From assembly GCA_022749755.1 (NCBI GenBank), contig CM040440.1:17285269-17349268 (forward strand): 64,000 bases of DNA, read 5' to 3'. This document shows positions 22,967-36,653 of this stretch, piece after piece; position 1 is the first letter of the stretch; each line of letters starts with the position of its first letter. The position numbers and the translations under genes are program-made. The notes beneath the pieces are model-generated. The model saw only the letters and a program-made list of their open reading frames with translations, searched no databases and was not told the DNA's origin. The DNA comes from Azadirachta indica. Lineage: Eukaryota > Streptophyta > Magnoliopsida > Sapindales > Meliaceae.

Positions 22967-24486
22967 TGTTGAAAATTTCGGGTGATATCAACCTCAATAA
23001 ACTTATTTGGGTGCAAAAGGTACATTTGAGAAATAATCTATGGATGTGGGGAGTTGGTGATGGATCTGATAGACACTTCAAATCTAGCTAGGGGCAGCTA
23101 GGAGAACCAGGGGCATTTGTTTTTGGTCAGTAACTATGCCAAAACTGATGATTGTTTGCAGACGCTGAACTGCAGCAATATTAGAGAGACCTGACTCACA
23201 ATTAATTAAAGGTGGGTGCATATATTGTCTGAAGCTCACATTCTTTCACCCTAACTGCCAACTGTAGGTGAATTGTAAGATGTATTCATGTTTCTTCCCC
23301 AAACTGATATTGGCAAGAAGCAATGTGCGGTTACTTCCACTGCTGCTGAAAGGAGGCTGTTCCACTGGTTAAGATTCTTGAGAGTGACAACTTGCTGGAA
23401 AGCAATGCCAGATCAAAATCTTAACATGTGCTTTATGAGAAGTTAATACTCTTGTCAACCTCAACTGGTGAAAAGCACCTCTGTAGGTTGAATTGCCCTG
23501 ACTCTGCAAAGCCAGAATTGGTTCATCACCTTCAAATCTATTGGATATCTTCTCCTAGTGTGGCAGTAGGGGGGAAATGGCCAAGCTACTCGAGGGTCTT
23601 TATCGTCCTCTTCAATTTATTCGGTGCACATCTCGATTTCCAATCTGCATTTATATTTGACAATCAGCGTTCTTTCCATTTTTTTTGTTTGGTTTTCGAA
23701 GAAATGCATTTGAACGATTAGAGTGGATAGGTGTAAATAAAACTTACTGATGGGAGCCCTGGAAACAATTTGTATCGTTGGCTTGTAAGATCAATCCAGT
23801 ACCTCCATTGCCAGTGACAAGCTACGCTTCAATCATTTCTGTGTACAAAAGAAGAATGTTAGGATCAACTGTTATTGCTGGGATAGGAACCTAACATCAA
23901 TGGAAAAAAAATATTTAAGTAATGATACGCCTAGAAGTTTATTTTATGCAAATCCAGCATCGACTTATGCGCAAAAGATTAGAAGTAGATAACTAACTGA
24001 TAGTCTACCTGGTTTCAACTACCGAGTGAGTGTTCTCAAATCTGTCATTTTTTTTTCTTATTTTGAATCAAAGTATGCAATTTGCACATAATTTTTAAGA
24101 GCTCTTGGACAGTCAATTACTATAATTCAGCGCGGCATCATTATGAATTATGTACAAATTTTATTCAACAAAATGAATGTCCAAAGTGAATAACTACTAC
24201 TTCTAAAATAACCAACATGTATACTGTTTAATAATCAACAAATTTTATTCAACCCTTCTTTTACTGAAATTTTTTATTTAATAAAATGTTATTGTCTTTC
24301 CTATTTTATTCAATAAAATGTTGAGAAGTCGATTTGATCTTTTACGTCTTCTGCATTTCCTTGTATCTTGTCTTACAGGGAAGAATGAGAAATGCTTAAG
24401 AGCATAAATCACAAACCTAGCTAAGAAGAAGACCTGAAGGCTGAATTCTTCGAGCAGTCAAGGTTTTTATTGTTAATTTCTACTTT
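22967..24486. other. convergent intergenic region between the PPR and PIF-type genes
   Basis: This holds the 3' ends of two convergent genes. No further coding sequence was recognised; the 97-codon frame at 23,428-23,721 has no family resemblance and is probably 3' UTR or spacer. Confidence 0.6.
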
Positions 24487-26800
24487 CTAGATCGAATCCT
24501 TCGAATTTGTTAGCGGAGCAGAATCCATGAATTTCACTGAAGCAGCAGGTCGAGAGACACCGGCAATGGGGACTGTTTTCTGCATTAGTTCAACTGTGGC
24601 ACGAAACATTGACGAGATGGGTAGTGGCTGACCAGGAAAACCTGCCGGCATCTGAATTCTAGTTTCTGCAAGTCCCGGCAGAGGCATAGCTCCCGGAATT
24701 AGGAACTGTGGTGAGCCGCATCCAAAACCCATTTGCATTCTCATGCCCATTCCAACACCCATGGGAGAGAAATGAGTCATTTGTGGTGCATGTATTTGTT
24801 GCATTCTAGCTGGTAGCATCATTGGAGGAGGCATGCAAACCCCAGTTCCCATCGACATCATCTGCACCAGGAAACAGCAGTTAGGCTACTGAAATTACTG
24901 TTACGATACTAAAAAATTTTTCCAACAAAAAAAGTATAAACGAAAGCATAATATTATATACCTGCACTTGAAACTGAAGGGACTTTAAGTATTCAATTGC
25001 CTCGTCGAGCATCGAAGCTTTATCCACCTTAACATCGCATGGAAATTAATTAGGAGCAGAAGAAATGTTCTTTTTGGGTAAAGAGGTTAGGAGATTCATC
25101 TGCTTGATGTTAGAAAGTAATGAAAAAATGAAAATTGGCTGACAAGTACTCGCAGGTTGTTAGTTACCTTGTTGCAATTGGGTATGAGCTCCTGTAATGC
25201 ACGCATTTTCTTGTTGATCCTTTCTCTTCGCTTCTGAATGAAAATGCTCAACATTTAGTTATACTTTCATGACTAACATACAAGATTATCTATTTATTTA
25301 TTTATTTATTTATTTTTTGAGTAAAAAAATTTCAGTGAGAAAAGGGTTTGTGGGAGGTATAACTCACCCTTTCAGATAGATTATGAACTTCAGCAGTTCG
25401 TCTTTTTCGATTGCATTTGCTGCCCCGAGCTGGCACTGCTTTTTTCACGTTTGTCGGTTTCTCCTCGACATTCTGCACCAAACTTAGACTTTAGTCTTAG
25501 AATCATAGGAAAAGAACCTGAAATTAAAGCAGCTACACTAGCGATGAGTTATGAGAAATTTACGCAGAGAAATTTACGCACATCGTCACTAGGACAAGCT
25601 GATCCATCGGTCTCTTCGTATCTGCTCTTGAAGGTATACGTAGGGTTATTTGAAGCTCCACGAGAACAAAACGAAGAAGATGCTACTGCTGGTTCTATAG
25701 TTTTTTCAGTATTGAGCTTTCCCTCGACTGTATTCGCTGGTAAGCTCGAGGTTTGTCCATAAACTTGATGATTAGGAGATCTCTTTCGAACTGCTTCAGA
25801 TTGGTCATCTGGGAGTGCTTTATCTGGAGCCGTAGCAATTGGCGGTAACATCTCTGCATTGCTCAGTTGAGTTTGAAAACCCTTGATACTTTTTGAAGCA
25901 GTAGCAGCTGCCGCAATCGGCGGTGACTCAAACAGTTTATCATTCCTTGGAACAGACGTCTTAGCATTGGTTTTCAAGTCCTCCGCTCTTGAAAACCCTC
26001 GACTGCTCGTTGCCATAGCTGGAGATCGCAAGAAAAAAGAAAAGTTCACTGTCTCCCTTTTCCTATTAGGTTCAGAATCTTGCTCCCGCAAAATTGAGCC
26101 AGGCAATGAGCCCGGTGAAGCTAGATTAGGGCTTACTCTTGGCCTTTTGATGGGAGTTGACGATTGGTATTGCTGCAAGGGGAACTGCTCAGGTTGGCTC
26201 GATAGATGATTAGATGCATACCCCGGTTTCGAATTTGCATATTCATGTACCGGAACAACTTGGGAATTCTGGAGAAACTTATCATAACTATTAGCTCTAT
26301 CCTTTACGGAAAACTCATTAAAATGTTTTTGATACAACTCAGGTAGTGACTCATGATGTTTTTTATCTAGCAGTGAGTTGTTATGAGTAAGATTTAGATG
26401 AAAATCCTTCTTATTATCATGAGGAGATTCACTGATCAAGATCGAATCTACAGCCTCAAACTTTGCAGTCTTCGGAGGAAAGGCACAGTCTCCCCCATTT
26501 TTGAAATGATCACCAGTAGTACTGGAAGAGTAAGAAGAATGACCAATGCATGATGGATATTTCTTTTCAGTTCTCTTGGGAAAACCTCGCATGAGAAGTT
26601 GACCATCTTCCCAAAGAAGCTCGAAAAATTCTTTATCAGACCTGCATTAATAGAAATTTCATTAATACATATAAGAACCCACACTAAGAAGATATGTATA
26701 TATTATTAACAAATGGAAACTTGATATGTACAGGTATAGCTAAAATTAAGGAAATTAAATCTTACATGGAACTTAAATTATGATTCCGCAGGCTGTTCAT
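24487..26800 (-). CDS. PIF-type bHLH transcription factor (PIL1/PIF6-like)
   Basis: Six exons on the minus strand: 26800-26766, 26641-25582, 25472-25368, 25233-25168, 25027-24962 and 24861-24487. All are GT-AG and the product is 568 aa. Near the N terminus, residues 19-29 read ELLWEDGQLLM, an active-phytochrome-binding (APB) motif. Further on is a QNSQVVPV segment like the DTQVVP box of PIL1/PIF6-type proteins. The bHLH spans about 391-440: the basic region EVHNLSERKRRERI has the His-Glu-Arg residues expected for G-box binding, followed by KKMRALQELIPNCNK and VDKASMLDEAIEYLKSLQFQVQ with the two PIF-typical 66-bp exons. The tail is Met- and Pro-rich. PIFs are nuclear repressors of photomorphogenesis that bind CACGTG and are degraded after phytochrome binding. 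The ATG at 26,800 lies in a 35-base coding exon and fits the family's gene structure. The exact PIF subtype is uncertain. Confidence 0.9.
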
Positions 26801-28806
26801 CGTCGGTTAGGGCTTCACTTCTGTTATTGATACAGTTCAGAATGAGTTACAGTGTAAAATAATGATTGAAGAAAAAGGAAGACACTGTGGATCAGACAAT
26901 CCCCAGAACCTCCAGACACAGGCTAGCTGTTTCGATGTTAACAACTTGGTTTTGCAACCACAGAGATTATAGGCCAGCTGAATGAATAAATTTGAGTTCC
27001 ATCTATCAATCCTTGTATTTACTTTATTTCGAATCAGTTTCGTTTTCAAAAGATAAAAGAAGATTTTAAGAAGACAAGAAGAAGAAGGCGAAACCCAAGA
27101 GAGATAGGATGATGTCCTGTAAATATAATACAGCTTAATGGATAACTGCACATGGGCCTATTTAAAAGGAATCTCCTTGTTCATTCGCATCCTAGATGTC
27201 CACGAATTGAGACAGCTCCAAGAAAACATTAAAATCAACAGGTCGATCGAGTCAAATCTCAACAACAACTATATGTTATTTTATATATATATATATATAT
27301 ATATGATGAATATAAATAATGATAGAAGAATCCGTCAGATGGTAACCAGCATCCACACTAAGTAGTGCACAAAATTTAAGCACGTCTGTTCCTAATCTTA
27401 CGATCCTATGGTAATGGAGTAGTCCACGACTTATGGATCGACCCCACTTAATGCCTATCTTTCGGCGAGTATGTCCCAATAATTTGATTGCTGCCTTATT
27501 TGAGGAGTGGACCCATTTTCTTTATATAACATGAAATAGAAAAGTTGGAACCATTTTGACATTTTCCTTTTTATTTTTATTATGCCCTTATTTCATAGCT
27601 AAAATAAAGTAAATGTCTCATTATTAATTTCATTTTATTTGTTCCTAATATATATATATATATATCGACAGCTAATTATGGAGTGTCAAATGACAATTTT
27701 GATTCTTCAACATAAATTATGCAGAATATTTTTGGTTTTAAGAAATGCAATGAGAATATAAATATTTATTTAATAACTTCGAACTGTTTAATAAATTTTT
27801 TGCCCTTTTGCAATTAAGAATGCATGTAAAAAGATTTCAATTTTTATAGTCCAGATACAATATTTTGCAATTATAGAATTGAAAGTGAGGAGGTAGACCA
27901 TCCATCGTTTTCCTTATCTTGTGCTTTACTTAGGAAGGCGAAATTTTGAAATGATAAGGACACGACAAAACTAAAACATTTACGACGGGCAGACTAAAAA
28001 CGATAGCATATACGTGTGGAGTGAGGGTCCCAGGAGGCTATAGTCCATATCTTTCCTATTAACTGTGGGGTGGTGTGATGTGATGTAGTCACTAGTGTGG
28101 TGTGGTAGGGACAATCCATTCCAACCCGTAAAAAATACTTCACCTGCCCTCACAGTCTCAAACATCATGTCAAAGTCTAACATTCAAGGAGAGCACAAGC
28201 AAATTACTTGGATGAAAAGCGTGCACTTCACGTGATCCCGTGTGATTCACGTGCCCCATGTTCTTCTGTCTGTGCTTTTTCCCCACTAAGCGACGAAGCA
28301 AAACCACAGCCGGTCATGTTAACTAACAGATAAGATTTTGTACTGCCAATTTAGGTGATATCACTTCAATGATAAGGAAAAGCAACTCTACCCTCATAAT
28401 TTCAATACATTTTATTTTATGAATCCCGACCCCAACGTAACCCAAAAATAAGCATAGCATAGGAACCACTTTTAAAGTTGAGCATTTCAAAGCAGTGACA
28501 ATGAAATTGAAAATGAAATCACCTAGTTCTGAATAAGTCTCCTAAACCTCTAGTGGAGATGCAATGTCAGCATTACGTAGTCTTTACTTACCAGATAATC
28601 TTCTGTGGCATCATAATTTGCATATCAGGCCAGGCACTCGCTCTCTACAATTCTAAGCATAGTTCCATATGTTGGAAAATAATGAATACTGTAAAAAACA
28701 TTAAGAAGTACGAAATGGATGGGTTTATTAAGTATCAATAAAAATCTTCAGGTCTGTCTAATTCTGTCCAAATTCAACATCTTGCCAGCCGGCGATAAGA
28801 ATCATG
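26801..28806. other. intergenic region upstream of the PIF gene, with a G-box pair
   Basis: No coding frames are supported. It contains (TA)n tracts near 27,280 and 27,650 and a less AT-rich island at about 28,000-28,320 carrying two CACGTG G-boxes. The part near 28,720 also carries AATAAA-like signals on the minus strand, downstream of the ASY3 stop codon. Confidence 0.6.
28229..28253. promoter_or_regulatory. paired CACGTG G-boxes upstream of the PIF gene
   Basis: Two palindromic CACGTG motifs at 28,229-28,234 and 28,248-28,253, 19 bp apart start to start, about 1.4 kb upstream of the PIF-type start codon. G-boxes are the DNA target of PIF proteins and HY5, so light-dependent or autoregulatory control is plausible; binding is inferred. 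Confidence 0.6.
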
Positions 28807-31800
28807 TCAATTCAAAATACCTTCGTTCAGACACTCGGCTATTACATGTTTCAACTGGAGCATCTTTTCCCTCGCCAACTGCAATTGAATCATGAAATAA
28901 CAAACGCGTTATACTAGTTAGATAAGATTTGTTGAATTTGCACAATTTTGGAAGTTAGAATAACCCAATATCCACTGGGTATCCCACTAGATCCTCTAGA
29001 ATTAATTCTGAGTTGGGCAGATTGCATAAGCAATTAGAAATATTAATTCCTAGTTCGTTTGTGCCACCTAGAAAGCAAAACACTCAGAAAGCGGTTCGGC
29101 CACAATACACCAGCTGGCTATATCCTAAGCTCACACAGATCTAGGTACTAGTATCTCAGACTTATGGTTTAAGGAAATAATGCTGGCTAACAATATAACT
29201 ATCAAGCTATGCTCTGCAAATTGGCCAGTGATGGACAAGTTGATTATCGACTAAATCAATATTTTTCCTGAAGCAAAAGCAAGCCCGCCTTAAAATTTTT
29301 CATATGAATAGGAGAAAACTTGCCTCATGGACCGTTGTGATTCTTCTTTGGGCATCATTGAGTTGGGTCTCAACCGCTTTTTCCAGTTGCCAGATTAGCT
29401 TCTGATGCGATGTTCCTGTAAACATAAGAAACCAATAAACCAAAATCCAGCACGAGATATGTTCACAGTTCTAGCTATATATATTTATCAGGTGTAAAGA
29501 GGCAAATGCGTGTACTGATAATGATAATTTAGGGTAACACCATTTGGTTGCATCAAGTATTGCCGTCACTGAAATAAGATAACCAGCTTTATTTTATGAC
29601 TCCTATAGATAATTATTAAGTAATAACAGTATGGCACTTTAAAGGTTGCTGTGTAGATTAGCTTGAATGCAATTACAGAAGCGAACGTGTTTGAAGAGGC
29701 AGAACAATGGAACGGATCCACTTGTGTTTGATCCCAAAACACTACATTTAGTTTTTCTGAACACTTGAAATACTTTCAATTCCTTTTCAATATATTTGCT
29801 AAAAATGAGCACATTTTAAGGATTTCTATAAACAATCTCATATCTGTTTTATTCAAATCGGTGACCAAAGCACATCGAACCTTTCATTCGCCATATATAA
29901 AATATATGGACTGAGTCATCTTCCGAGACATAAAGTCATCCCAAGACAGCTAATGGATCACTGACTCATTATATCCAAGTATATTCTCTGTCCTGAAATC
30001 ACTTAAGCCTAATGAAAACACCTACTTATGCATTGACAGAAAATATATATGCAATAATAACACTTATCATACTCTGCTTCTTCACAGTTCCCTTTAGTTC
30101 ATTCTGGTGGGCTTCCAGCACCTCAAAGGTACTTTGACAATCCTGGAGATGATGGTGAATGTCTTCCTTGAATTTTTGATGAATCAACTTCAGTTGTTCT
30201 TGTTGCTCTGCTTGAGAAACAAACACAAAACACAGAAATCAAACATTCTAGTTCTAGTGCCAAAAGGGATATGATATCTTACAACAGATAAATGGCTCCT
30301 AGAGAGTTAAATTAACTGGAATCACTGTTCAAACCCCATAAAACCCACAGCACCAAAATATGATTAAAAAATTAGCTGAATATTTAATGAAACTGTCTCC
30401 TTGTGGGGTGCCCTAGATATGAGTCCCTGACCACCAAGGATAAACATGTGCACTATGGTGCAAGAATCACCACAAAATTGTCATTAATTTAGGCTTCTTT
30501 TTAAAAGCAGCAAGATTATGAAGATAAATATTAAGGTACTTAAAGCACTTTTGCTTATAACACTTACTACAGCAAAAGAACTATTCAGTTACATATTTCG
30601 CTACCTTCAAATCTTGTTTCCAGACGCTTTCCTTTCGATTTACCGAGGCTTGTCAGCTTTCCTCTGGAAAATCATCAAATTTATACCTGAGAAATTTATA
30701 TTTGCATTGAGAAATGTCAATCTGAAATACCTACATGTCTGTTTGGATTTGAGACTCAACATTCTGCAGCTGCAAATGTATCTCTTCAGAAACAGACGTC
30801 AAAATATCAGAGGACTTCTTTTTTGCTGCTGAATTCATTTTCCTTCTGAACTTTTCTAAAGCGAAAGCAAACATTGTAACAGCCCTGAAACGTTGTCAAG
30901 TTAAACCCAAGTCAACCATAAATAGAACATAGTGGAGCAAAGATTCTTAGTTTCCTAAGAAAAACCATAATTGCTTTATTTAGCACATAAAGGAAAAACC
31001 TTGTCAATTCGTCCTCTTGGTTCAGTTCCGAAGGTTCCTGAAACCAATCACTCTCTCCTTTTCCTGCTCATTTAGTACAGAAAAAAGAGAAGATGTTAAA
31101 ACTGATATAATATGCGAGGGAGAATTTGATATGGAGATGATAAGAGCAGAAGAAACTGATAAGTGAAGTTATGCCTTTTGGGGAGGGCCAGGGGGGACTG
31201 AATTCATCAACTACAATGCCTCCATGGTTGCGAGGTCTTTTAGTAGGACAATGCATGGAGTTTGGTTTGTCAGCAGAACGAGTTTCTGGAGAATTCTCTC
31301 TGTGACCTGAATGTGACCATTAGATAAAGCCAGCAAAGTGGCTACTATTAACAAGTATAAAGAAAAATCAGAAAATATAAAATCTGGGCAAAAATGCCAT
31401 GCAGCTTGAATGTGTTTACATTCACAGAGCAAACAGGAACGGCCTGCTCAACCAAAATCCTAACAAGAATACAGCACAGCTAGTGTATTAAAGAAAACAG
31501 AACATCGATGAAAGATACTTGAACTATTTGTCATGCCCCGTAACCCAAAAATCAAAGTTTAAACAACTCTCAAACAGTAATTAGCCTTAGATATCGTATA
31601 ATAAAAATCCAGCGAATTTCTATAAATTTATTTTGGACTCAGAAAGATTTATCTTTTGAAGCATTGATAGTTACAAAAATGACTACGATTCTTTCTCTAA
31701 CTGGAACATGTTTTTGTTCATTTTAAAAGCATTACGTCCCCCGTGCCCTGGGCATTTCTATGGATGGGATGGGATTTTGCTCTGACATTCAATTCTAGCA

Positions 31801-34800
31801 ATGTAAGAAGTTCAAATAAAAAAGTGAATAATAAAAAATGCACCAACTACCTGAGAAATAGCCAGGTAAGAAAGGAGATCAAATTAGAATATGATGGCGT
31901 ATATGATCCCTACTTTGCAGTATGTAAAACCTATCTTATACAAAACTAATCACATCTAAAAGTAAAAAAAAAAAAAAAAAAAGCAAACATTACAGTATGA
32001 AGAAAATATTAAATGAATCTCATCCTAAATTTGTTTCCAGAACATAGATCAGAAAATAAGCACATCCATTTATTTCAAGTAGAAAAATCTTTATTGAGAA
32101 CACATACAGTCATATTCGTTGATAATGGGCGAACCATCTTCAGAGCTCACAGGATCTGCATCTTCAGACGAAAATTCGGCCAGGTCACCTTCTTTGTCTT
32201 TTTTATCCTTCACTGGTGAAGGTTTTATGGGTGAAAAATCTTTAAGTTTCTCTGCATCACCCTGAAGTATAATAAGGAAAGGCAAATGCAGCTAGAAATA
32301 CTCCCACTTAGATACTATTGCACGTATCAAAATAGCATATCAGAACCCTCAAGAGTTGCAAAGGATACTCGAGGCTCCATTTCTCCATCTGATCCAGAAC
32401 AATCTGGTTTTGAACTTTGCGAAGTCCTGAAGCTTCGGATGCTTCCTCCACTAAATCTTCTACATTTTAGCACAGGACTGTTAACAACCTGCTCCATTTG
32501 GACTGTTCTTGGTGTGGAGCAGGGAGAAGGACTTAAGATGGGAGTTTTAAATGCAAACGTCGGACTTTGGAACTGATCTGGTGGTTCAACTACATTCTTC
32601 AAAGATAGATTGCTGCAGTCTTCTTGATGATCCCTATTTTCAGCTGATATCTGACTGTCACCTCTCTGATTCATCTTTCTTGATTCTGATGATTGGCAAA
32701 AATCTTTTTCTTGAATTCTACTATTTGTCTCAAAGCCATCTCTCTTACCCTCAGGTGCGCAACCGTGTGAACTTTCCACTTTACGACCGAGTGAAGATGT
32801 TTTTTCAGCGTGATTTGGGGATGCACTATTATTACTTGCTCGCTGAGGCTGATCTTCATTATCCATTTCAGAAAAAGAAATTTTACATGGCTCAATACAA
32901 GAACTCTTTCTCTGACTCTTGTTCTGCATAGATATTAAGGAGCCAAAGCTAGTGGCACAATCTAGTTTTCCAGACCACCCTTCTTCAAAAGAAAAGATGT
33001 TCTTTTGATGTTTTTGTTTGTAACGAGAGGATCGACACATTTCAGTTTTGCTCTGCTGCCCTTTGGTAGAAGCTCTCTTTCTGGCCAAAGATCGAGTTAA
33101 TGGTCTACTAGTAGGCCGACTAGGTTTTTCAGAATCAGTTTCTATGGTATCTGAATTCTGTCTGGGCTTGATAGCTGTATCAATCTGACTGTCAACTTGC
33201 TCTAGTTTTAACTTATTTGCACCTATCTCATGTGCCTGAGACTGATTTTTGTGTGAAGAAACAGTTCCCAATATCTGCCAAAGTTTCATTCTCAAAGTTT
33301 CAGTTCTTGTGTTTTCTGTTTCATCTGTTTTATCTGTTATAACTACTTTATCAGATGCAATAGTTTCTTGCGCATTTGCAAATGTGAATTCTTCCACCTG
33401 TTCTTGGCTCCCATTCCTCTCTCCCTTCCTTTTATAGGTTATGCCACTAAACTTCTTCTGAATGTTGTCTGCAGACTGTAAAATAGAAGTCTGGTTTGCA
33501 AAAAACTGAACCGAACGTGCTATTTGTGCATCCTTCACTCCATTAAGCTTACTCTGCCTCCCACCAGAGTTTGGTTTGCTGGAAGCTTGTTTTGTGCACT
33601 GGACAGTATCTGCAATAGGTGCATTTTGAAAAAAGGATCGAGTAGTTATCCATGGGGAGTTCACCTGTTCTGTAGCTTCACTTTGTTTCACATTTGTGCC
33701 CGCTATGTCACCCTCACCTTTATATTTTGCGTCCACTGAATTTTCTTTGTTAAGATTCATCCTTTCTGCATTTGGAAGTTTAGGCCCATTTTCCTTTGGT
33801 GCTCCAGGTTTTTTCTTGGCCAATGAGTCAACTGTAATGCCAATTGAGATCTTTCTTGACTGGCTAGATGGATGATAGGTGACACCAAGACTTTGACAGT
33901 TGCTCATTCTATCCTGAAATATAATTTTGATAATCATCAAATTATTCATCGTCTCGAGGACTAATGGAGGTTGCACTAAATCAAATTAACTCAGCTGGGC
34001 AACTAATGATTAGTTCTGTTGTCCAGTTGAAATGAGCGAAATAAAATTTCAGCAGATCCCAGAACTAATCACACAAAAGATCACAATTTTTGTGCAACTT
34101 TGATTCGAAACAAAATTCAAATATGCACAACCACAAGATACCCATGCTCAAGTACACACCACTGGGCAAGTAAATTTCAACAAAATGCACAAAACTGAGA
34201 TACTAAATAAAATCCAATTTTATACAAGCATCATGTTTCCTGCATGCACAAAGAACTGCTGAGAAGGCAAGATTTTCAAGCAATGCTTGACTGGGACTCC
34301 AAACAAAATCTTATTATACATGACTGTAATATAATTCCCATTACCAAGAGGTTAAGCAAGGTCCACAAATTGCACAGAACTATAGTTCCAAGTAAACCCC
34401 ATCTGCAAAACAGCAATCACTTATTACACATACACACACAAGCACAGGGAAAGCAAGATTGAAAAAACTGCCAAAATTGCGATTCCAAGTAAAATCAATA
34501 ATGCAAGGTCAAAAGCTTATGCAGCAAAAGTCAGTATATCTTGCATCTTAAAACCAAAATGTTAAATGAATGGAACTTAATTGACAGACTCTTGACTGTG
34601 AGAAATCAATAAAAGCCATATAATTTATCAGCTAAGGGAAACAGCACATATGTTTTTAAGTAATCGGAATATACATGGACCTCCTAATCAACAAAGTGAA
34701 TTATTGACTGGGAACATCATTAAAGAGCATTTCCTAGTAAACATTAACTAAGAAGCATCAGGCCATCCTATTTGCAGTAAAAACTTTGAGTTGGCATGAT

Positions 34801-34843
34801 CATCGCTTACATCTCTCAAGTTTCGTTGCATATCAACCTCCAT
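28807..34843 (-). CDS. ASY3: ASYNAPTIC3 (ASY3/PAIR3-like) meiotic chromosome axis protein
   Basis: Ten coding exons on the minus strand: 34843-34811, 33913-32369, 32261-32108, 31306-31175, 31063-31000, 30884-30735, 30663-30605, 30210-30073, 29415-29324 and 28878-28807. The product is 812 aa, near the roughly 790 aa of Arabidopsis ASY3. The conserved N-terminal YHPSSQSRKISIGI motif follows a short leader exon; the middle is long, disordered, charged and Ser-rich, with RQNSDTIETDSE and FQSPTFAFKTPI blocks. The C-terminal 170 aa form a coiled coil (AVTMFAFALEKF, ILTSVSEEIHLQLQ, FKEDIHHHLQDC, HQKLIWQLEK, REKMLQLKHVIAECL). ASY3 is a linear-axis protein that recruits the HORMA protein ASY1 and is needed for synapsis and normal crossover in meiosis. 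Introns 4 and 9 appear to begin with GC (at 31,174 and 29,323); the others are GT-AG. Confidence 0.93.
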
Positions 34844-35650
34844 CTCAAAATTTCTGAAGCTGCAAAGAGACAAGCCAACCCACTAACAGCTGTAAACTAC
34901 AAAGAAGCCAAATCTGTTTAGATATTGAAGCAACTGGAACAAAATATCTCCAAATCTGGGTTTGGTTGAGTTTCACATTTGAAATAATTGGACTCTAAGA
35001 ACAATTATCCGTCCAACTCAGCTTAATTCAACTGTTTAGCTTGGATCGGAAGAGTATTGATTTCTTTTCCACAGTATTCTTAACATTTTCTTTTAATCTT
35101 TCTTACAGTTTTATCCTCAACCAAACAGATTACCAGCAAAATAAAACAACATGCAAATTCGAGGGAACTAAACAAGTTAAATGAAATTAGCTCAAAATTA
35201 ACATTAATTTTTGAAAAAAATGACAAGATCAAACAAGAAGACGAGAAAATTGCTACAAAATCGACTTAGGCACTCTAAATTTCTAACGGAATTAAATGTT
35301 TGATCTCAACGATTAAAAGGCCAAATCGGTAAAAATTCTGCAATCCAAGTACTACAACTTATGCCGGTTTAAACTTTAAATTCAGAAATTTCAGAGATGA
35401 AGTGTCAAGAAGTTCGAGATGAAATTGAAGAAAGTTAATCACTCAAATTTAAAAGACAAATTCATAACAATTTGAACGCAATCGCTTACTGATTATTCGG
35501 CACCGACAATTGAGTAGAGGTTCATCCGGAAATTCAGACGAGAAGACTGAGATCTAGTAAACAGATGTTTTATTTATCGGTGTGGGGAAAAGAGAGAAAG
35601 AATTCGGAATCGCGAAATTTCGCGATGACAGAGGGAAGAAGCGGGAAAAT
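34844..35650 (-). other. ASY3 5' UTR with leader intron
   Basis: The coding start exon has an acceptor at 34,860-34,861 (TTTGCAG), leaving a 16-base leader before the ATG. Upstream, an ATCA|GTAAGC donor ends a probable untranslated exon at 35,490, which would extend to about 35,600 or beyond. The sequence at 35,590-35,720 is richer in GC and likely contains the promoter. The transcription start is a guess. Confidence 0.55.
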
Positions 35651-36640
35651 TGAAATGTGTACTGAATTCTCAATCGAAACCCCCTAGCGGTTCTACTCTA
35701 ATCGGCATGCGAAGTGTGCACTGCTCTTCCTGTAAATAGACGGTTTTGCCCTCGGTTTCAAATTGTCCACATTAAACGGCCTCGCAAACGAGGGTTAACC
35801 ATCGTAATAGAAATAGTTCCGGTGAACAATCACATGACGTATTTTTTTAAGCAAATTAACAATGAAATTCGTGTTTTGAAGATACTTTAATTATAATATA
35901 TTTAAATTTAAGTAGAAAATACAACATTACACATACTAAAAAATTATGACCCTAAAATATTAATGCTATTAAATTACCACTTATTTTGTGAATAAAAAAC
36001 TAGTCTTCCAATTCTATACTCTCTCTCATTTTAAAAAAAAAAGTTCATTGTCATTTTTTTAATCCTTTTCCTTAACAAATTGCTACTCATTATTATCATA
36101 CTTTTTTTTTCACAAATATAAATTTTTCTACGCTACAACTCATTACTTTATTTTAATAACGATAAATTGCTAATAATTTTTTTTTTTATAATTCTAATAC
36201 TTTTTAAATTCTTGAGCTTTATATATATAACACTCGCAGAGCAATACTAACTATTTTGTTCAATTTAAGTTAAGATAATTATATGTTAAATAGATGTGTA
36301 TATTAGATCGTTTGAAGAATAATATTATTTTATTTATTTGTGTTAAAATTATCATTATATCTTAAATTGATGTGTACATTACATGGGTATAAAACATTAA
36401 TATTATTATTTTATTATTTGTTTTAAAGTTATTATTCTTATAATTTTGATCCAAATAACAAATCTAACTTTTTGTGCATAGGTTATTTATGTATAAAATA
36501 ATATGCTATTTATTTACTTTATAAAACAAAAATAGCACAAATTTCGGTGTTTGTAATGTACATTACTTATGTTATACATATATATATATATATAGTTTAT
36601 TTATTTTGATGAAATAAAATTAGTCTCTTTCTGGATTTTA
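35651..36640. other. AT-rich spacer between ASY3 and the 36.8-kb promoter
   Basis: Very AT-rich from 35,830 onward, with no coding frame and no recognisable repeat boundaries. Confidence 0.6.
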
Positions 36641-36653
36641 AAAGAGACTAATG

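Noticed and set aside
23428..23721. 97-codon frame downstream of the PPR gene
   Set aside because: No recognisable domain, no splice-linked partner, and it lies in a probable 3' UTR or spacer.
32327..32368. Continuation of the large ASY3 exon to its stop codon
   Set aside because: A phase-0 donor (CGA|GTATCC) at 32,368 connects to the next exon in frame and preserves the conserved C-terminal coiled coil, so the read-through stop is intronic.
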